From CAZEAP01 sp964510315 (GTDB lineage: Bacteria; Planctomycetota; Brocadiia; SM23-32), in contig CAZEAP010000038.1 of assembly GCA_964510315.1 (NCBI GenBank), forward strand, positions 1 to 25,728: a stretch of DNA of 25,728 bases, given 5' to 3'. A program made the position numbers and the translations under genes. Positions 18,248 to 25,728 of the stretch are shown piece after piece (within the stretch, counting starts at the first letter, position 1; each line of letters starts with the position of its first letter). The notes under the pieces are model-generated. The model saw nothing but the letters and a program-made list of their open reading frames with translations. It made no database searches and was not told the DNA's origin.

Positions 18248-18756
18248 CTGAGCCAATCTTCCAGTTGGCGGACGCCCCTGGTCGGCGCGAAGCGCTCTTT
18301 TAGCTCCTTCAGGGTCTGTTCGACGGCCTTCCTCTCCCGTGCCGCGAGTGCGGCGACATCACGTTTTTTGAGTTCTTCGAGGCCGCCTTTCACACCCATA
18401 TGCGGCAGCGCTTGGCGCAAGAGAGGGAGCGCCCCGCCCGTTTCCTCGTTCCCCGTCATCTCACGCATTCCTGCCGCGCCATCCTTCTGGAACTTCTCCA
18501 GCATCTCGACCTGAGCCGCCTGGATAACGCCTTTGACTATGAGGGCGTCCCGCTCGATCGGGATGGCTGTGCCGTGAAACTCCCGCAGCAGGTCTTCGCT
18601 CAGTTGGCGCAGCCGGGCCATCTCGCGTCTCCCCGTATTACCCCCTTCCTGCACTGTCCCGTAGACTCTGTCGATTGCCGCCCGGAGCCGGAGCCATTTC
18701 AAGTAGGGCATGTATGGGGAATCGCCGAGCCGCTGGCCGCGCGTTCCCTGAAGCAT
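18244..18756 (-). CDS. Truncated partner-family protein: C-terminal helical domain only (member 2)
   Basis: 170 residues beginning MLQGTRGQRLGDSPYMPYLK. It matches the C-terminal half of the neighbouring 18787-19914 product throughout: SPYMPYLKWLRLRAAIDRVYGTV, ARLRQLSEDLLREFHGTAIPIERDALIVKGVI, ALPHMGVKGGLEELKKRDVAALAARERKA and the end QLEDWLR. Signal peptide and Ig-like domain are missing, and no ribosome site precedes the ATG. The frame is the same as that of the upstream gene, separated by its TAG and ten codons (starting DRRAFALVL), so it may be a duplicated C-terminal domain cut off by a stop. Probably decaying, or translated only by coupling. Confidence 0.6.
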   Translation of the reverse strand: MLQGTRGQRLGDSPYMPYLKWLRLRAAIDRVYGTVQEGGNTGRREMARLRQLSEDLLREFHGTAIPIERDALIVKGVIQAAQVEMLEKFQKDGAAGMREMTGNEETGGALPLLRQALPHMGVKGGLEELKKRDVAALAARERKAVEQTLKELKERFAPTRGVRQLEDWLR

Positions 18757-18786
18757 CGCAAGGACAAGAGCGAACGCGCGCCGATC

Positions 18787-19914
18787 CTAATCCAACCATG
18801 TCTTCAGACGCCAGAAATCGCGCTCCGAACCGCCGAACCGCCGTTCCAGCTCGGCGAGGATCTCCCGTGCCTTGCCGTCTTCCCGGGCGATGACCGCGTC
18901 GACGTCAACATCCTCAAGGGCCTCAATCTTCCCGGGCAGGCCCATCTTGGGGAGTTCCGAGACCAGAACCGGAATGAACCCCTCCTCCGCGCCGGCCTCT
19001 ATGCGCAGCTGCTCTCTGCCCCCATACTCCCAGATTTGCAGCAGGTCGCGCCGCAGCACATGTGTAATCGCCCGCATCACAAGGGCGTCACGCTCGACCG
19101 GCGTCCCCGTGCCCCCAAACTGCTTGAGAAGATCCTCCGAGAGTTCTTGCAGGCGTTCCAACTCCCGTGCTCCCCGCCGGCCGCCGGCCTCAACTGTCTT
19201 GTAGTGGTCCGCGGCAGCCCGCAGCCGCAGCCACTTCACGTAGGGGGTGTAGGGGGACTCGCCGAGCTGCTCCAGAAGCTCCCGCAGTCTCGAGGCGTCT
19301 TCGCGGTCTGATGTGCTGTCTACCATGTTCGTGGCAGAAAGCGTCTGTTCGACATTTTTCCATCCGTTACCTGGGGATTCCACGTCCACAGAGAAGCTCA
19401 GTTCCGCATCATGGCCGCTCCGGTCCCCTTCCTCTGTCATAAGGGCGAAGTTGTCTCGCAGCACAACATCATAGGTCCCCGGCTGCGGAAAAAACGGACA
19501 TCGCTCATACTCCCGGCCCTTGTCCATCAACCAAAGAACGACGCAACTGCTGCGCGACTTCCCCGGGGCCAGTCCGGGTAGTTCGCCGTACTTCCCGTAC
19601 GGATAGCCTCTGTAGCCCAGGAGGCTATAGAGAGGTCCCTCGACCTTCCAGCCCTCCGGTCCGCGCACGACGATCTCCCAATCCCAGTAAAACGCGTCAA
19701 GCTTCAGAGGCCGCTCATCGGTGTTGCGCGCGGTCACGCGAACGAAAACCGGCTCGCCCACTCTGATGCGGGAACGATGCACTTCTGCGGTCAGTTGGAG
19801 TGCATCGGTCTGCCAGCTCGCGGCGCCCGTCTCCGCACGAACACCGGGGAGAGTGAACACTATCAGGGGTACAAGGATCAACAGCGTACGGGTGCCAGTA
19901 AGGTTGCTCAGCAT
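18787..19914 (-). CDS. Exported Ig-like plus helical-domain protein (partner family, member 1)
   Basis: 375 residues, function unknown. Residues 1-28 are a signal peptide (TLLILVPLIVFTLPGVRA). Residues about 38-175 are a beta-sandwich (LTAEVHRSRIRVGEPVFVRVTARNTDERPLKL ... QPGTYDVVLRDNF), a layout common in exported BsuPI/macroglobulin-like domains. Residues about 200-375 are the helical domain shared with the other two members (RELLEQLGESPYTPYVKWLRLRAA, LQELSEDLLKQFGGTGTPVERDALVMRAI). The start is ATG 19914 with AAAGGA (19924-19929) 9 nt upstream; the TTG at 19923 lacks proper spacing. It lies 28 bp after the large metzincin gene, so the two are probably co-expressed. The pairing recurs at 17744/16589. 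Confidence 0.72.
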   Translation of the reverse strand: MLSNLTGTRTLLILVPLIVFTLPGVRAETGAASWQTDALQLTAEVHRSRIRVGEPVFVRVTARNTDERPLKLDAFYWDWEIVVRGPEGWKVEGPLYSLLGYRGYPYGKYGELPGLAPGKSRSSCVVLWLMDKGREYERCPFFPQPGTYDVVLRDNFALMTEEGDRSGHDAELSFSVDVESPGNGWKNVEQTLSATNMVDSTSDREDASRLRELLEQLGESPYTPYVKWLRLRAAADHYKTVEAGGRRGARELERLQELSEDLLKQFGGTGTPVERDALVMRAITHVLRRDLLQIWEYGGREQLRIEAGAEEGFIPVLVSELPKMGLPGKIEALEDVDVDAVIAREDGKAREILAELERRFGGSERDFWRLKTWLD

Positions 19915-19942
19915 CGCCTTCAATCCTTTCTATTTGAACAGG

Positions 19943-22591
19943 TCACCAAGTCTCACCGTCACGTATTTTGTCGATGCACGCAGGACAGAAATCTCTGTGC
20001 TCCAGGTCCTGGTTCATGACGCAGACGTTGGGGTGATTCTCGTTGAGGTTGGCATCCTCAAGTCCACAGCAGTGCCCCACTTCGTGCGCCGAGCATACTT
20101 GGGCTTCGGTTTCGCCTCCGTTATCCCGCAAGACCTCCCAATGGACGCCCGCCCGCTCGCCTCCCCTGTCCGCCTCCCCCATTTCCGCCCCCCCGTCCTC
20201 GTCCCCGTCCGTATCGTGCTTGTAGTGTCCCTGAAAAAACGACACCAGATGAACGCCCCAGAAATCCTGGGCCACGTGCGGTGTGACTTCCTCGCATGCC
20301 TCGTGTGCCGCGCTCCACTCGTCGTCGAGGTTTCGCACAAAGTCGGCAGCGCCGTTCAGCTCGTTGCCCTGGTCGTCCCTCGCCTCTTCGAAGGTCTCGA
20401 TCGTCACGTAAGCCGGCTCGAATGCCTCCGCCAGGAGCGAGGGATCGGGATCCCTCGGCCAGCCCCACGGATATTGCACGCCGAACGGCGGGTCCTCCAA
20501 CTGCAAGACCATCTGGCCGTCGTCCAACCTGTAGTCGTCGTCGTACAGCCCATAGACATCACCCTCCGAGGCCTGGCCGGTGATGTTACCTGAGACGTAC
20601 ACCTCGTCCGCGCCTGAAGTGTCGGTAAACGATTCCACATCATAGAAACTCCCCAGAATCTCTATCCAACCGTCGTCGAAATGACCGTCTTCGGAGAATT
20701 CTCTTGGTACGCCCTCTACTTTCAGCTCCGTGCGGTCTTCACCGTCAAGGTACTGGACCCTCTGCAGTTCGCCAAAAAGGACGTTCGTCTCAGGGTGATC
20801 TTCTATCTTAAGCACCTCCTCCATCATGTCCAGCTCCACCCACAGCTTTCGCCAGATGGTGAGGACACGGGTCTGGAGGGCCCTGTTGCCGTCTCCGTCC
20901 CGCAGGACGAATCCGTCGTTGGAGTCCACGTGCACCGCGTCCACCTCGCTCCCCGCGCAGCCCGCCGTCACCCGCCAGTTGTTGCCCGGCTGCATCTCGG
21001 TGATGCTCACCTCAAGCTCCGCCGTGTCGCCGCTCTGAACCGTCACCGTGGACTCTGCCGGCGAGGCCCCGAAGCTGCCGTCCGGCCGGTTGTCGTTGTG
21101 CTTCTCCCCGCTATCATCGTCCACGACGTTATCGTGGGCGCTGGGGTCGTCCACGTCAAAGAGCCGGAAATGCACGTCTGCCTCCACCCCGTCCGGAACC
21201 GTCTGGGAGAGCCTGGCCAGAAGGCGGACCTTGTTCCGGCAGGTGGCCGTGTCGTCGGGGCCGGTCCTGCCCGGATACATCTTCGTGCACGGCATCGGCT
21301 CGTTCGTCGCGCTTTCGGTGTCCTCGTAGGAGTAGAGCGGGAGGTTCTGGTGGCTGTCGTCCTCGTAGCGCTGCCAGGAGAGCCCGACCACGCTGAGGTT
21401 ACCGGTATTAATGCGGTCCGAGGCGGTGGGCGCGTCGTCCCAGTGGCGCCAGAAATCGGCCACCGTGATCTCCACGTTGACCCACCCGCTGCTGCTGTCT
21501 TCCCGCTGCAGATAGACCGTCTCGGGCGGCAGGCCGAGATACACCCACTTCCATTGCTGGGTGTCCCGCCACCAGCCCCACATAAGCTCCTCACCGCCGA
21601 GCTGATTTCCCCCCTCCGGCGAGTCCCAGACGGTCAGGCTGCCGTGGGTGGCGATGAATCCGCGCCACGACTGGGTCGGCTCATACATGTCCTCCTCGCC
21701 GGGGAAGACCCCGAAAGTGTCCGCCAGGCCCGCGGGCCGCACGTCAAGGTTAACTTTGACCCGGCAGCCCACGGGGATGTACCATCCGGGGCTCTCCTCG
21801 TATTCGTCCGGCAGTCCCTCACCTTTCAGGTCCGCGTCGAAAGCCACTATATCGGAGGTGTCGGCGGAGTCCGAACTCCCTCCGCAGGAGTAGGTCAGCG
21901 TGCCGACCGTCCCCCCGTGGGGCTCCTCGTTGTAATAGCGGGCCCCCGCCCCTCCCTCCTCCTCGGTGGCCTCCTGCGACCAGTTCCCCAGCACCCATTC
22001 ATAGAGGGCGTCGGGAGGCTGACTGCCGTCTTCGCATTTCCCTCCTCCGCGCATGGAACGCGAGTTACCTTCCGCGCCGAACTTGCGTATCGGCACACCC
22101 ATGGGGAGGTCGGTCTCGCCCGTCGGGCCTGATGCGCCGGGATCGGGTTTCTCGACCCAGCAATACACCTCTCCGCCGGAGGTGGTGGAGGTCAGCGTGA
22201 GCTCCCCGTCGCCGTCGAGGGTGCTCCCCGAGGTCCCGTTGGTCGTGACCTCCCCGTCCGGCTGGCCCAGCAGACGCCGGATGGCGGCCATGTACATCCA
22301 CAGTTGCATGAAGACGTGGTTCTTGTGGGCGTAACCGTGAAAAGTGCCGGGGTGAGTGGTGTAGAAGACGGTTCTCTCTCCCTGCCAGCAGGTGCGATTC
22401 TCGTCGTGAACGTCGAAACAGTGCTCCTCCGTGTTGCTCTGATCGGCGGACGTGGACATGGCGTCCTGCCAGTTCTGATCGCTTATATCGCCAAACTCCA
22501 GGTAGTTCTCCTGCTCAGACCACGCCTTCTCGCCCACGTCGTCATGCTTGCGCAGGCGGAGATGCCCGTCAGGGCAACGCTCTGCGCCCAT
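19943..22591 (-). CDS. Large modular protein with C-terminal metzincin-like protease domain
   Basis: 882 residues from ATG 22591, which overlaps the preceding stop (TAATG). Scaffold modules in order: an N-terminal region (GHLRLRKHDD...); a segment GELTLTSTTSGGEVYCWVEKP through SSDSADTSDIVAFDAD; a beta-rich domain (ESPGWY ... VTVADFWRHWDD); and an Ig-like module (VRLLARLSQTVPDGVEADVHFRLFDVDDPSA ... LTIWRKLWVELD) of a type I recall from giant bacterial surface proteins. The C-terminal domain is zinc-protease-like. HEVGHCCGLED at about 836-846 gives HExxHxxGxxD, the third ligand being Asp as in snapalysin, with Met-turn VMNQ and a nearby CPAC. No signal peptide is seen, unlike its partners; it may be truncated at the N-terminus or exported another way. 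Confidence 0.72.
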   Translation of the reverse strand: MGAERCPDGHLRLRKHDDVGEKAWSEQENYLEFGDISDQNWQDAMSTSADQSNTEEHCFDVHDENRTCWQGERTVFYTTHPGTFHGYAHKNHVFMQLWMYMAAIRRLLGQPDGEVTTNGTSGSTLDGDGELTLTSTTSGGEVYCWVEKPDPGASGPTGETDLPMGVPIRKFGAEGNSRSMRGGGKCEDGSQPPDALYEWVLGNWSQEATEEEGGAGARYYNEEPHGGTVGTLTYSCGGSSDSADTSDIVAFDADLKGEGLPDEYEESPGWYIPVGCRVKVNLDVRPAGLADTFGVFPGEEDMYEPTQSWRGFIATHGSLTVWDSPEGGNQLGGEELMWGWWRDTQQWKWVYLGLPPETVYLQREDSSSGWVNVEITVADFWRHWDDAPTASDRINTGNLSVVGLSWQRYEDDSHQNLPLYSYEDTESATNEPMPCTKMYPGRTGPDDTATCRNKVRLLARLSQTVPDGVEADVHFRLFDVDDPSAHDNVVDDDSGEKHNDNRPDGSFGASPAESTVTVQSGDTAELEVSITEMQPGNNWRVTAGCAGSEVDAVHVDSNDGFVLRDGDGNRALQTRVLTIWRKLWVELDMMEEVLKIEDHPETNVLFGELQRVQYLDGEDRTELKVEGVPREFSEDGHFDDGWIEILGSFYDVESFTDTSGADEVYVSGNITGQASEGDVYGLYDDDYRLDDGQMVLQLEDPPFGVQYPWGWPRDPDPSLLAEAFEPAYVTIETFEEARDDQGNELNGAADFVRNLDDEWSAAHEACEEVTPHVAQDFWGVHLVSFFQGHYKHDTDGDEDGGAEMGEADRGGERAGVHWEVLRDNGGETEAQVCSAHEVGHCCGLEDANLNENHPNVCVMNQDLEHRDFCPACIDKIRDGETW
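20874..21171 (-). repeat. Source copy of the 298-bp module duplicated at 16245-16542
   Basis: Lies inside the large metzincin gene and encodes FRLFDVDDPSAHDN through NRALQ. It differs from the distant copy at two synonymous positions (20927 and 21143). The repeat edges do not fall at gene ends. Confidence 0.95.
21826..21905 (-). repeat. 80-bp block identical to 25346-25425
   Basis: Encodes LTYSCGGSSDSADTSDIVAF and flanks in the shared scaffold. Perfect identity to the other large gene at an offset of 3520 bp, in the middle of much more diverged sequence. Suggests gene conversion. Confidence 0.9.
22154..22208 (-). repeat. 55-bp block identical to 25674-25728
   Basis: Same 3520-bp offset as the 80-bp block. 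It encodes GELTLTSTTSGGEVYCWV. The identity runs off the window edge, so its full length is unknown. Confidence 0.9.
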
Positions 22592-23520
22592 TACTCGGAT
22601 CGAGCTTTGGGCTGCCGGTAAGCCGGTTCGGCCATCTCCTGGCCGAGCCGGTAGCTGTAGTTCCACTCCGTCATGGGTGGTATTTGCCCTTGCTTGAGAG
22701 GTTCCCGGCAGACCAGAAGCAGGCGTTTCCGCATTTGCCGGGAGTACAACACGGTGCCCTCGGGGTCACTGACCTCTGCTGAGGAAGAACTGCGTTCCAG
22801 AACCGGTATACCTTCCTCGAGAGCGAAGTACACTTCGCCCTGCACCTCGACCGTTACCATATGCGCGCTCTTGAAGGTTTCTCTCAAGTCGCCGCCGGCC
22901 CTGCCGGATTCGCGGATGCTATACTCTATTCTGGCACAACGGTACCCGTCCAGCTGCACTGTGTCGGTCCATTGCTGGCGCAGCCAGCTGTGCCCCTTGC
23001 GCGGGTCGCTGAGCTGCCCGCGCCCGAGAGGCACCGGGGGGACCTTGACCCGCCATTGGTCCCCCTCCTTCAGTGTGCCACGAGGGAGAACGGGCACGGC
23101 CGGAAAATCGTGCATGAATCGGTTCAGCCGAAACCCAATGTCCGCCTCGCCGGGCTGGCTGACGACCCCAAACATCCAGGGGTCCCCCAGGGTGGCTATC
23201 TGCTCGGTGTACGTCGGCTTGGTCTGGGGGGGCAGGGACTGCACCGCCGGAGCGATCTCAATGACGTCGTATTGCTGCCAGTGGTTCGCCTCGTCGTATC
23301 GCTTGAAGCGCAACAACAAAATTGGCGCGCTGGCACGGCGTTTGAGCTGCTGGTTGCCGTGTTTCTTCTCATAGACCTCTCGCAGAAACCGCGCCTCCTT
23401 GAACCCCTTCCAGCACAGGGGCACGGGTCCCGGCTCACCAGGCGCGGTCTCTCCCCACGCAACAGAGCATGTCGCCAGCAGCAGCATAACCAGAATTGCG
23501 TTTTCGCAAGGGCGGGACAT
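22591..23520 (-). CDS. Exported protein of unknown function
   Basis: 309 residues from ATG 23520, which has a good ribosome site (AAGGGA, 6 nt away). Residues 1-23 are a signal peptide (AILVMLLLATCSVAWGE). The mature protein seems beta-rich: a GDQWRVKVPPVPL stretch, WTDTVQLDGYRCARIEYSIRES, then VTVEVQGEVYFALEEGIPVLERSSSSAEVSD, a pattern reminiscent of secreted beta-barrel or DUF6263-like proteins, but I cannot name the family. It ends AYRQPKARSE, and its TAA overlaps the start of the large metzincin gene, so the two are translationally coupled. The preceding gene's stop is 14 bp from the start. It belongs to the accessory operon, perhaps as an envelope component. Confidence 0.65.
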   Translation of the reverse strand: MSRPCENAILVMLLLATCSVAWGETAPGEPGPVPLCWKGFKEARFLREVYEKKHGNQQLKRRASAPILLLRFKRYDEANHWQQYDVIEIAPAVQSLPPQTKPTYTEQIATLGDPWMFGVVSQPGEADIGFRLNRFMHDFPAVPVLPRGTLKEGDQWRVKVPPVPLGRGQLSDPRKGHSWLRQQWTDTVQLDGYRCARIEYSIRESGRAGGDLRETFKSAHMVTVEVQGEVYFALEEGIPVLERSSSSAEVSDPEGTVLYSRQMRKRLLLVCREPLKQGQIPPMTEWNYSYRLGQEMAEPAYRQPKARSE

Positions 23521-23534
23521 AACTATTCCCTTCG

Positions 23535-25727
23535 TTAATGGATGACTAAACTGTCGCCGTGCGGCGTGTAGGGACAAATGCATCCGTTGTGGAAGCGAAC
23601 TGGATTCGTCAGCAGCTCAAGGTGCTGGCCGTCATTGGCGTCGTCGATGGCGTACCTCAGTTCAGCTCTTGGAGGCGCGTCATGATTGTCCGGGTCGGAC
23701 GAGACCCAGCCCCAATAATCGATGCCGGTGTCAGTGAGAGCAGCGTTCCAAATGTTGAGCAATTGATAGGGCATGTCTGCCGTTTGATGTTCATCCCCCA
23801 GGGCTGTCTGGTCGTATCCGCCTTCAGGAGTTGGGTCGTACCCGTATGCATCGTCATTGCCGAAGCCAAAGTGACTCGCGTCTGGCACCTCGATCTCGGA
23901 GTCGGCAGCGAAATATGTGGCATGCGCGCCAAGCGCAACGTATACGACCAGCCTTGTACCGTCGTGCTCAACGTATTCTTGTTCGTGCGCTTCGCTTGCC
24001 GGCCCTCCTGCCACATCGTTCCAGCACAGCGTCTGGCCGTAATAATGCTGTGCGACGGTAGCCGCAAAAGCTTTGAGCCACTCGGATTTCTCCGACGGCG
24101 GGGCGCCGACCCGCTTGACCGCGATCTGGGCGTATTCCAGATCACCCTCGTGCCAGACGGATTCAATCCCCGGCAGGAAGATTATCCCGTCGGGTAGGGT
24201 GCTGAAGTTCTCAAACATCCAGTATTGTAGAAAAACGTACGATGTCGAGTCCCGGCGGTTTGAGGAGTAGTAGAGGGTCTCACTCCCCGAATCGGTGTAG
24301 AAGGTCTCTCTTTCCTGTTCTGTAAAATCTTCCTCAAGGCTACCCCACGAACACTTAGCGTCCGACAGGAGGTCATAGTAGGTCTGCCCGTTTCGTTCTC
24401 CGCCGCTGACTGTGCTCAGAGTTGAACTGCTCTCGAATTCGATGCTGGATGTAGGCGCCCCGTGCTCATGCGGATGCACGCGTAGGAGAGGCCGGTGTTT
24501 CCAGATCAGGTCGTGGATGCCCAGGCACCTCTGGGGGCACTGCCAGCCAGGATAGTCGGGCTCGGCGTCCTCTATGGGCGTCTTCACCTCCTGCCCACCC
24601 ACCACCACCTCAAGCTGCACACGGTAGAAGCCCTTCTCCCTGTATTCGCCGCCCGCCCTGGTGTCCCACTCTACACTTCCGCTGCCGGCAGTCTGGGGCA
24701 CCCCGTCGTCTTCATTAAGCACGACTACCCCGCCGCCCGGCTCCGGGTAGATGTTAACCTTTACGCTGTCCACTTCCAGCGTCTCCGGCATGATGTGCCA
24801 GTAGATGTCCACCACGGCGTCCTCCCCCTGGCGGAGAAAGAAGTTGTCGGAGTCGTATTCGGAGTCCTCATCGGTGTCCAGGGAGTAATCTGGAATCCTG
24901 TCGTCGAAGTCGATCACCCCCTTCACCTCGATCACGTCGGAGGCGGTCTGCTCCTCATCCCACCAGCGCCAGAAGTCGCTTACGGTCATCTTCAGCTCGA
25001 TGCTCCCCCCGCGCGTATCGTGACGTTGTATGTAGACCTTCTGGGGCGGCCTGCCCAGGTCCTCCCACGTGTACTCGCTGGAGTTCCATCGCCATCCCCA
25101 CTTCAGATCGTCCCCGGTCAGCTCATCCCCCTCCTCCGCGGAGTCCCAGACGGTCAGTCCTCCTTCGACGGTGAGGCTTGCCTGCCAGGACTGGGAGGGC
25201 TCCGAACAGCCCGCCTCCCCGTCGAGCACGTCAAAGGTCTCAAAGACCTCTGCCGGAGGAAACGACAGGGCGAGTTGTTCCCGCGACTCAATGGCGGCAA
25301 ACCAGCCGGGACTCTCCTCGTGCTCCTCATCCAGGCCCGGGGCCGTCAGGTCCGCGTCGAAAGCCACTATATCGGAGGTGTCGGCGGAGTCCGAACTCCC
25401 TCCGCAGGAGTAGGTCAGCGTGCCGGCTGTGCCGTCCTGAGGCGTGCAACTGTAGTAGTGAGGGCAGCATCCGTTCTCCGCCTCGGTCGCCTGATGCGTC
25501 CAGTCTCCAACTACCCACGTATACAATGCATCGGCAGGCTGGTTGCCGTATTCGTCGCGTCCTCCCCCGATCAACCCGCGGCACTTACCTGGGACGTCCG
25601 CCTTCCGCATGGGAACCCCCATGGGAAGTTCGCTCTTGCCGCTGGGCCCTGAGGCGTCTGGGTCGGGTTTCTGGACCCAGCAATACACCTCTCCGCCGGA
25701 GGTGGTGGAGGTCAGCGTGAGCTCCCC
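23535..25727 (-). CDS. Large modular protein with C-terminal VPS62-like domain (5' end outside window)
   Basis: 730 residues visible; the frame is open at the right edge (GELTLTSTTSGGEVYCWVQKP). The first 290 or so residues are homologous to the scaffold of the 19943-22591 product: PMGVPMRKADVPG, SCGGSSDSADTSDIVAFDAD, ESPGWF, SQSWQASLTVEGGLTVWDS and VSDFWRWWDEEQTASD. A different Ig-like part follows (DAVVDIYWHIMPETLEVDSVKVNIY). The last 300 or so residues look like the VPS62/DUF946-type domain: LQYWMFENFSTL, HEGDLEYAQIAV (near 24121-24154) and VYVALGAHATYF (near 23905-23940), as in WHEGDWE / ALGSHANY of that family. No protease motif is present. The role of bacterial VPS62-like domains is unclear; several occur in toxin-like or surface proteins. 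Confidence 0.7.
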   Translation of the reverse strand, partial: GELTLTSTTSGGEVYCWVQKPDPDASGPSGKSELPMGVPMRKADVPGKCRGLIGGGRDEYGNQPADALYTWVVGDWTHQATEAENGCCPHYYSCTPQDGTAGTLTYSCGGSSDSADTSDIVAFDADLTAPGLDEEHEESPGWFAAIESREQLALSFPPAEVFETFDVLDGEAGCSEPSQSWQASLTVEGGLTVWDSAEEGDELTGDDLKWGWRWNSSEYTWEDLGRPPQKVYIQRHDTRGGSIELKMTVSDFWRWWDEEQTASDVIEVKGVIDFDDRIPDYSLDTDEDSEYDSDNFFLRQGEDAVVDIYWHIMPETLEVDSVKVNIYPEPGGGVVVLNEDDGVPQTAGSGSVEWDTRAGGEYREKGFYRVQLEVVVGGQEVKTPIEDAEPDYPGWQCPQRCLGIHDLIWKHRPLLRVHPHEHGAPTSSIEFESSSTLSTVSGGERNGQTYYDLLSDAKCSWGSLEEDFTEQERETFYTDSGSETLYYSSNRRDSTSYVFLQYWMFENFSTLPDGIIFLPGIESVWHEGDLEYAQIAVKRVGAPPSEKSEWLKAFAATVAQHYYGQTLCWNDVAGGPASEAHEQEYVEHDGTRLVVYVALGAHATYFAADSEIEVPDASHFGFGNDDAYGYDPTPEGGYDQTALGDEHQTADMPYQLLNIWNAALTDTGIDYWGWVSSDPDNHDAPPRAELRYAIDDANDGQHLELLTNPVRFHNGCICPYTPHGDSLVIH
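25346..25425 (-). repeat. 80-bp block identical to 21826-21905
   Basis: Located in the scaffold of the VPS62-domain gene. See the partner block for the encoded segment. Confidence 0.9.
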
Positions 25728-25728
25728 G
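25674..25728 (-). repeat. 55-bp block identical to 22154-22208
   Basis: Reaches the right edge of the window, so the repeat may continue beyond it. Confidence 0.9.

Overview
The window looks like a GC-rich chromosome segment from a Gram-negative (diderm) bacterium. LptB implies LPS export, and the many exported Ig-like, metalloprotease and glycoside-hydrolase-like proteins fit an environmental, polymer-degrading lineage, perhaps Planctomycetota/PVC or a nearby uncultivated phylum. That placement is inference from gene content. No rRNA, tRNA or CRISPR was seen.

Layout, left to right. (1) 1-752: remnant of a REP-associated IS200-like (RAYT-type) transposase, followed by two nearly identical 111-bp repeats, each with three perfect hairpins. 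(2) 753-8965: sugar-metabolism block. It holds a fused xylose-isomerase-like / Gfo-Idh-MocA protein, a different four-hairpin intergenic repeat, and two large convergent paralogous exported glycoside-hydrolase-like proteins. The second of these is in an operon with a flavin reductase and a small unknown protein. (3) 9371-10273: a divergent intergenic region with a good promoter candidate, then a DUF6132-thioredoxin fusion. (4) 16142 down to 10308 (minus strand): a housekeeping operon cmk - rpsA - apt - lptB - SecD-P1-like gene, preceded by a near-consensus promoter. Its S1 protein has an unusual acidic tail of about 240 residues containing a recent internal duplication. (5) 25728 down to 16241 (minus strand): a tightly packed accessory cluster.

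The accessory cluster is the most unusual part. Two large modular proteins share a homologous N-terminal scaffold but end in unrelated domains: a metzincin-type zinc protease in one and a VPS62-like domain in the other. Next to them lie three relatives of a secreted Ig-like plus helical partner protein, one reduced to its C-terminal domain. There is also a second metzincin reduced to its catalytic domain, and a 298-bp orphan copy of one scaffold module. Blocks of perfect DNA identity between the large genes point to recent recombination. The cluster reads as a protease/partner cassette expanding and decaying by tandem duplication, with end-domain swapping. Its function is unknown.

All product calls come from reading translated sequence and motifs. 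No database search was run.
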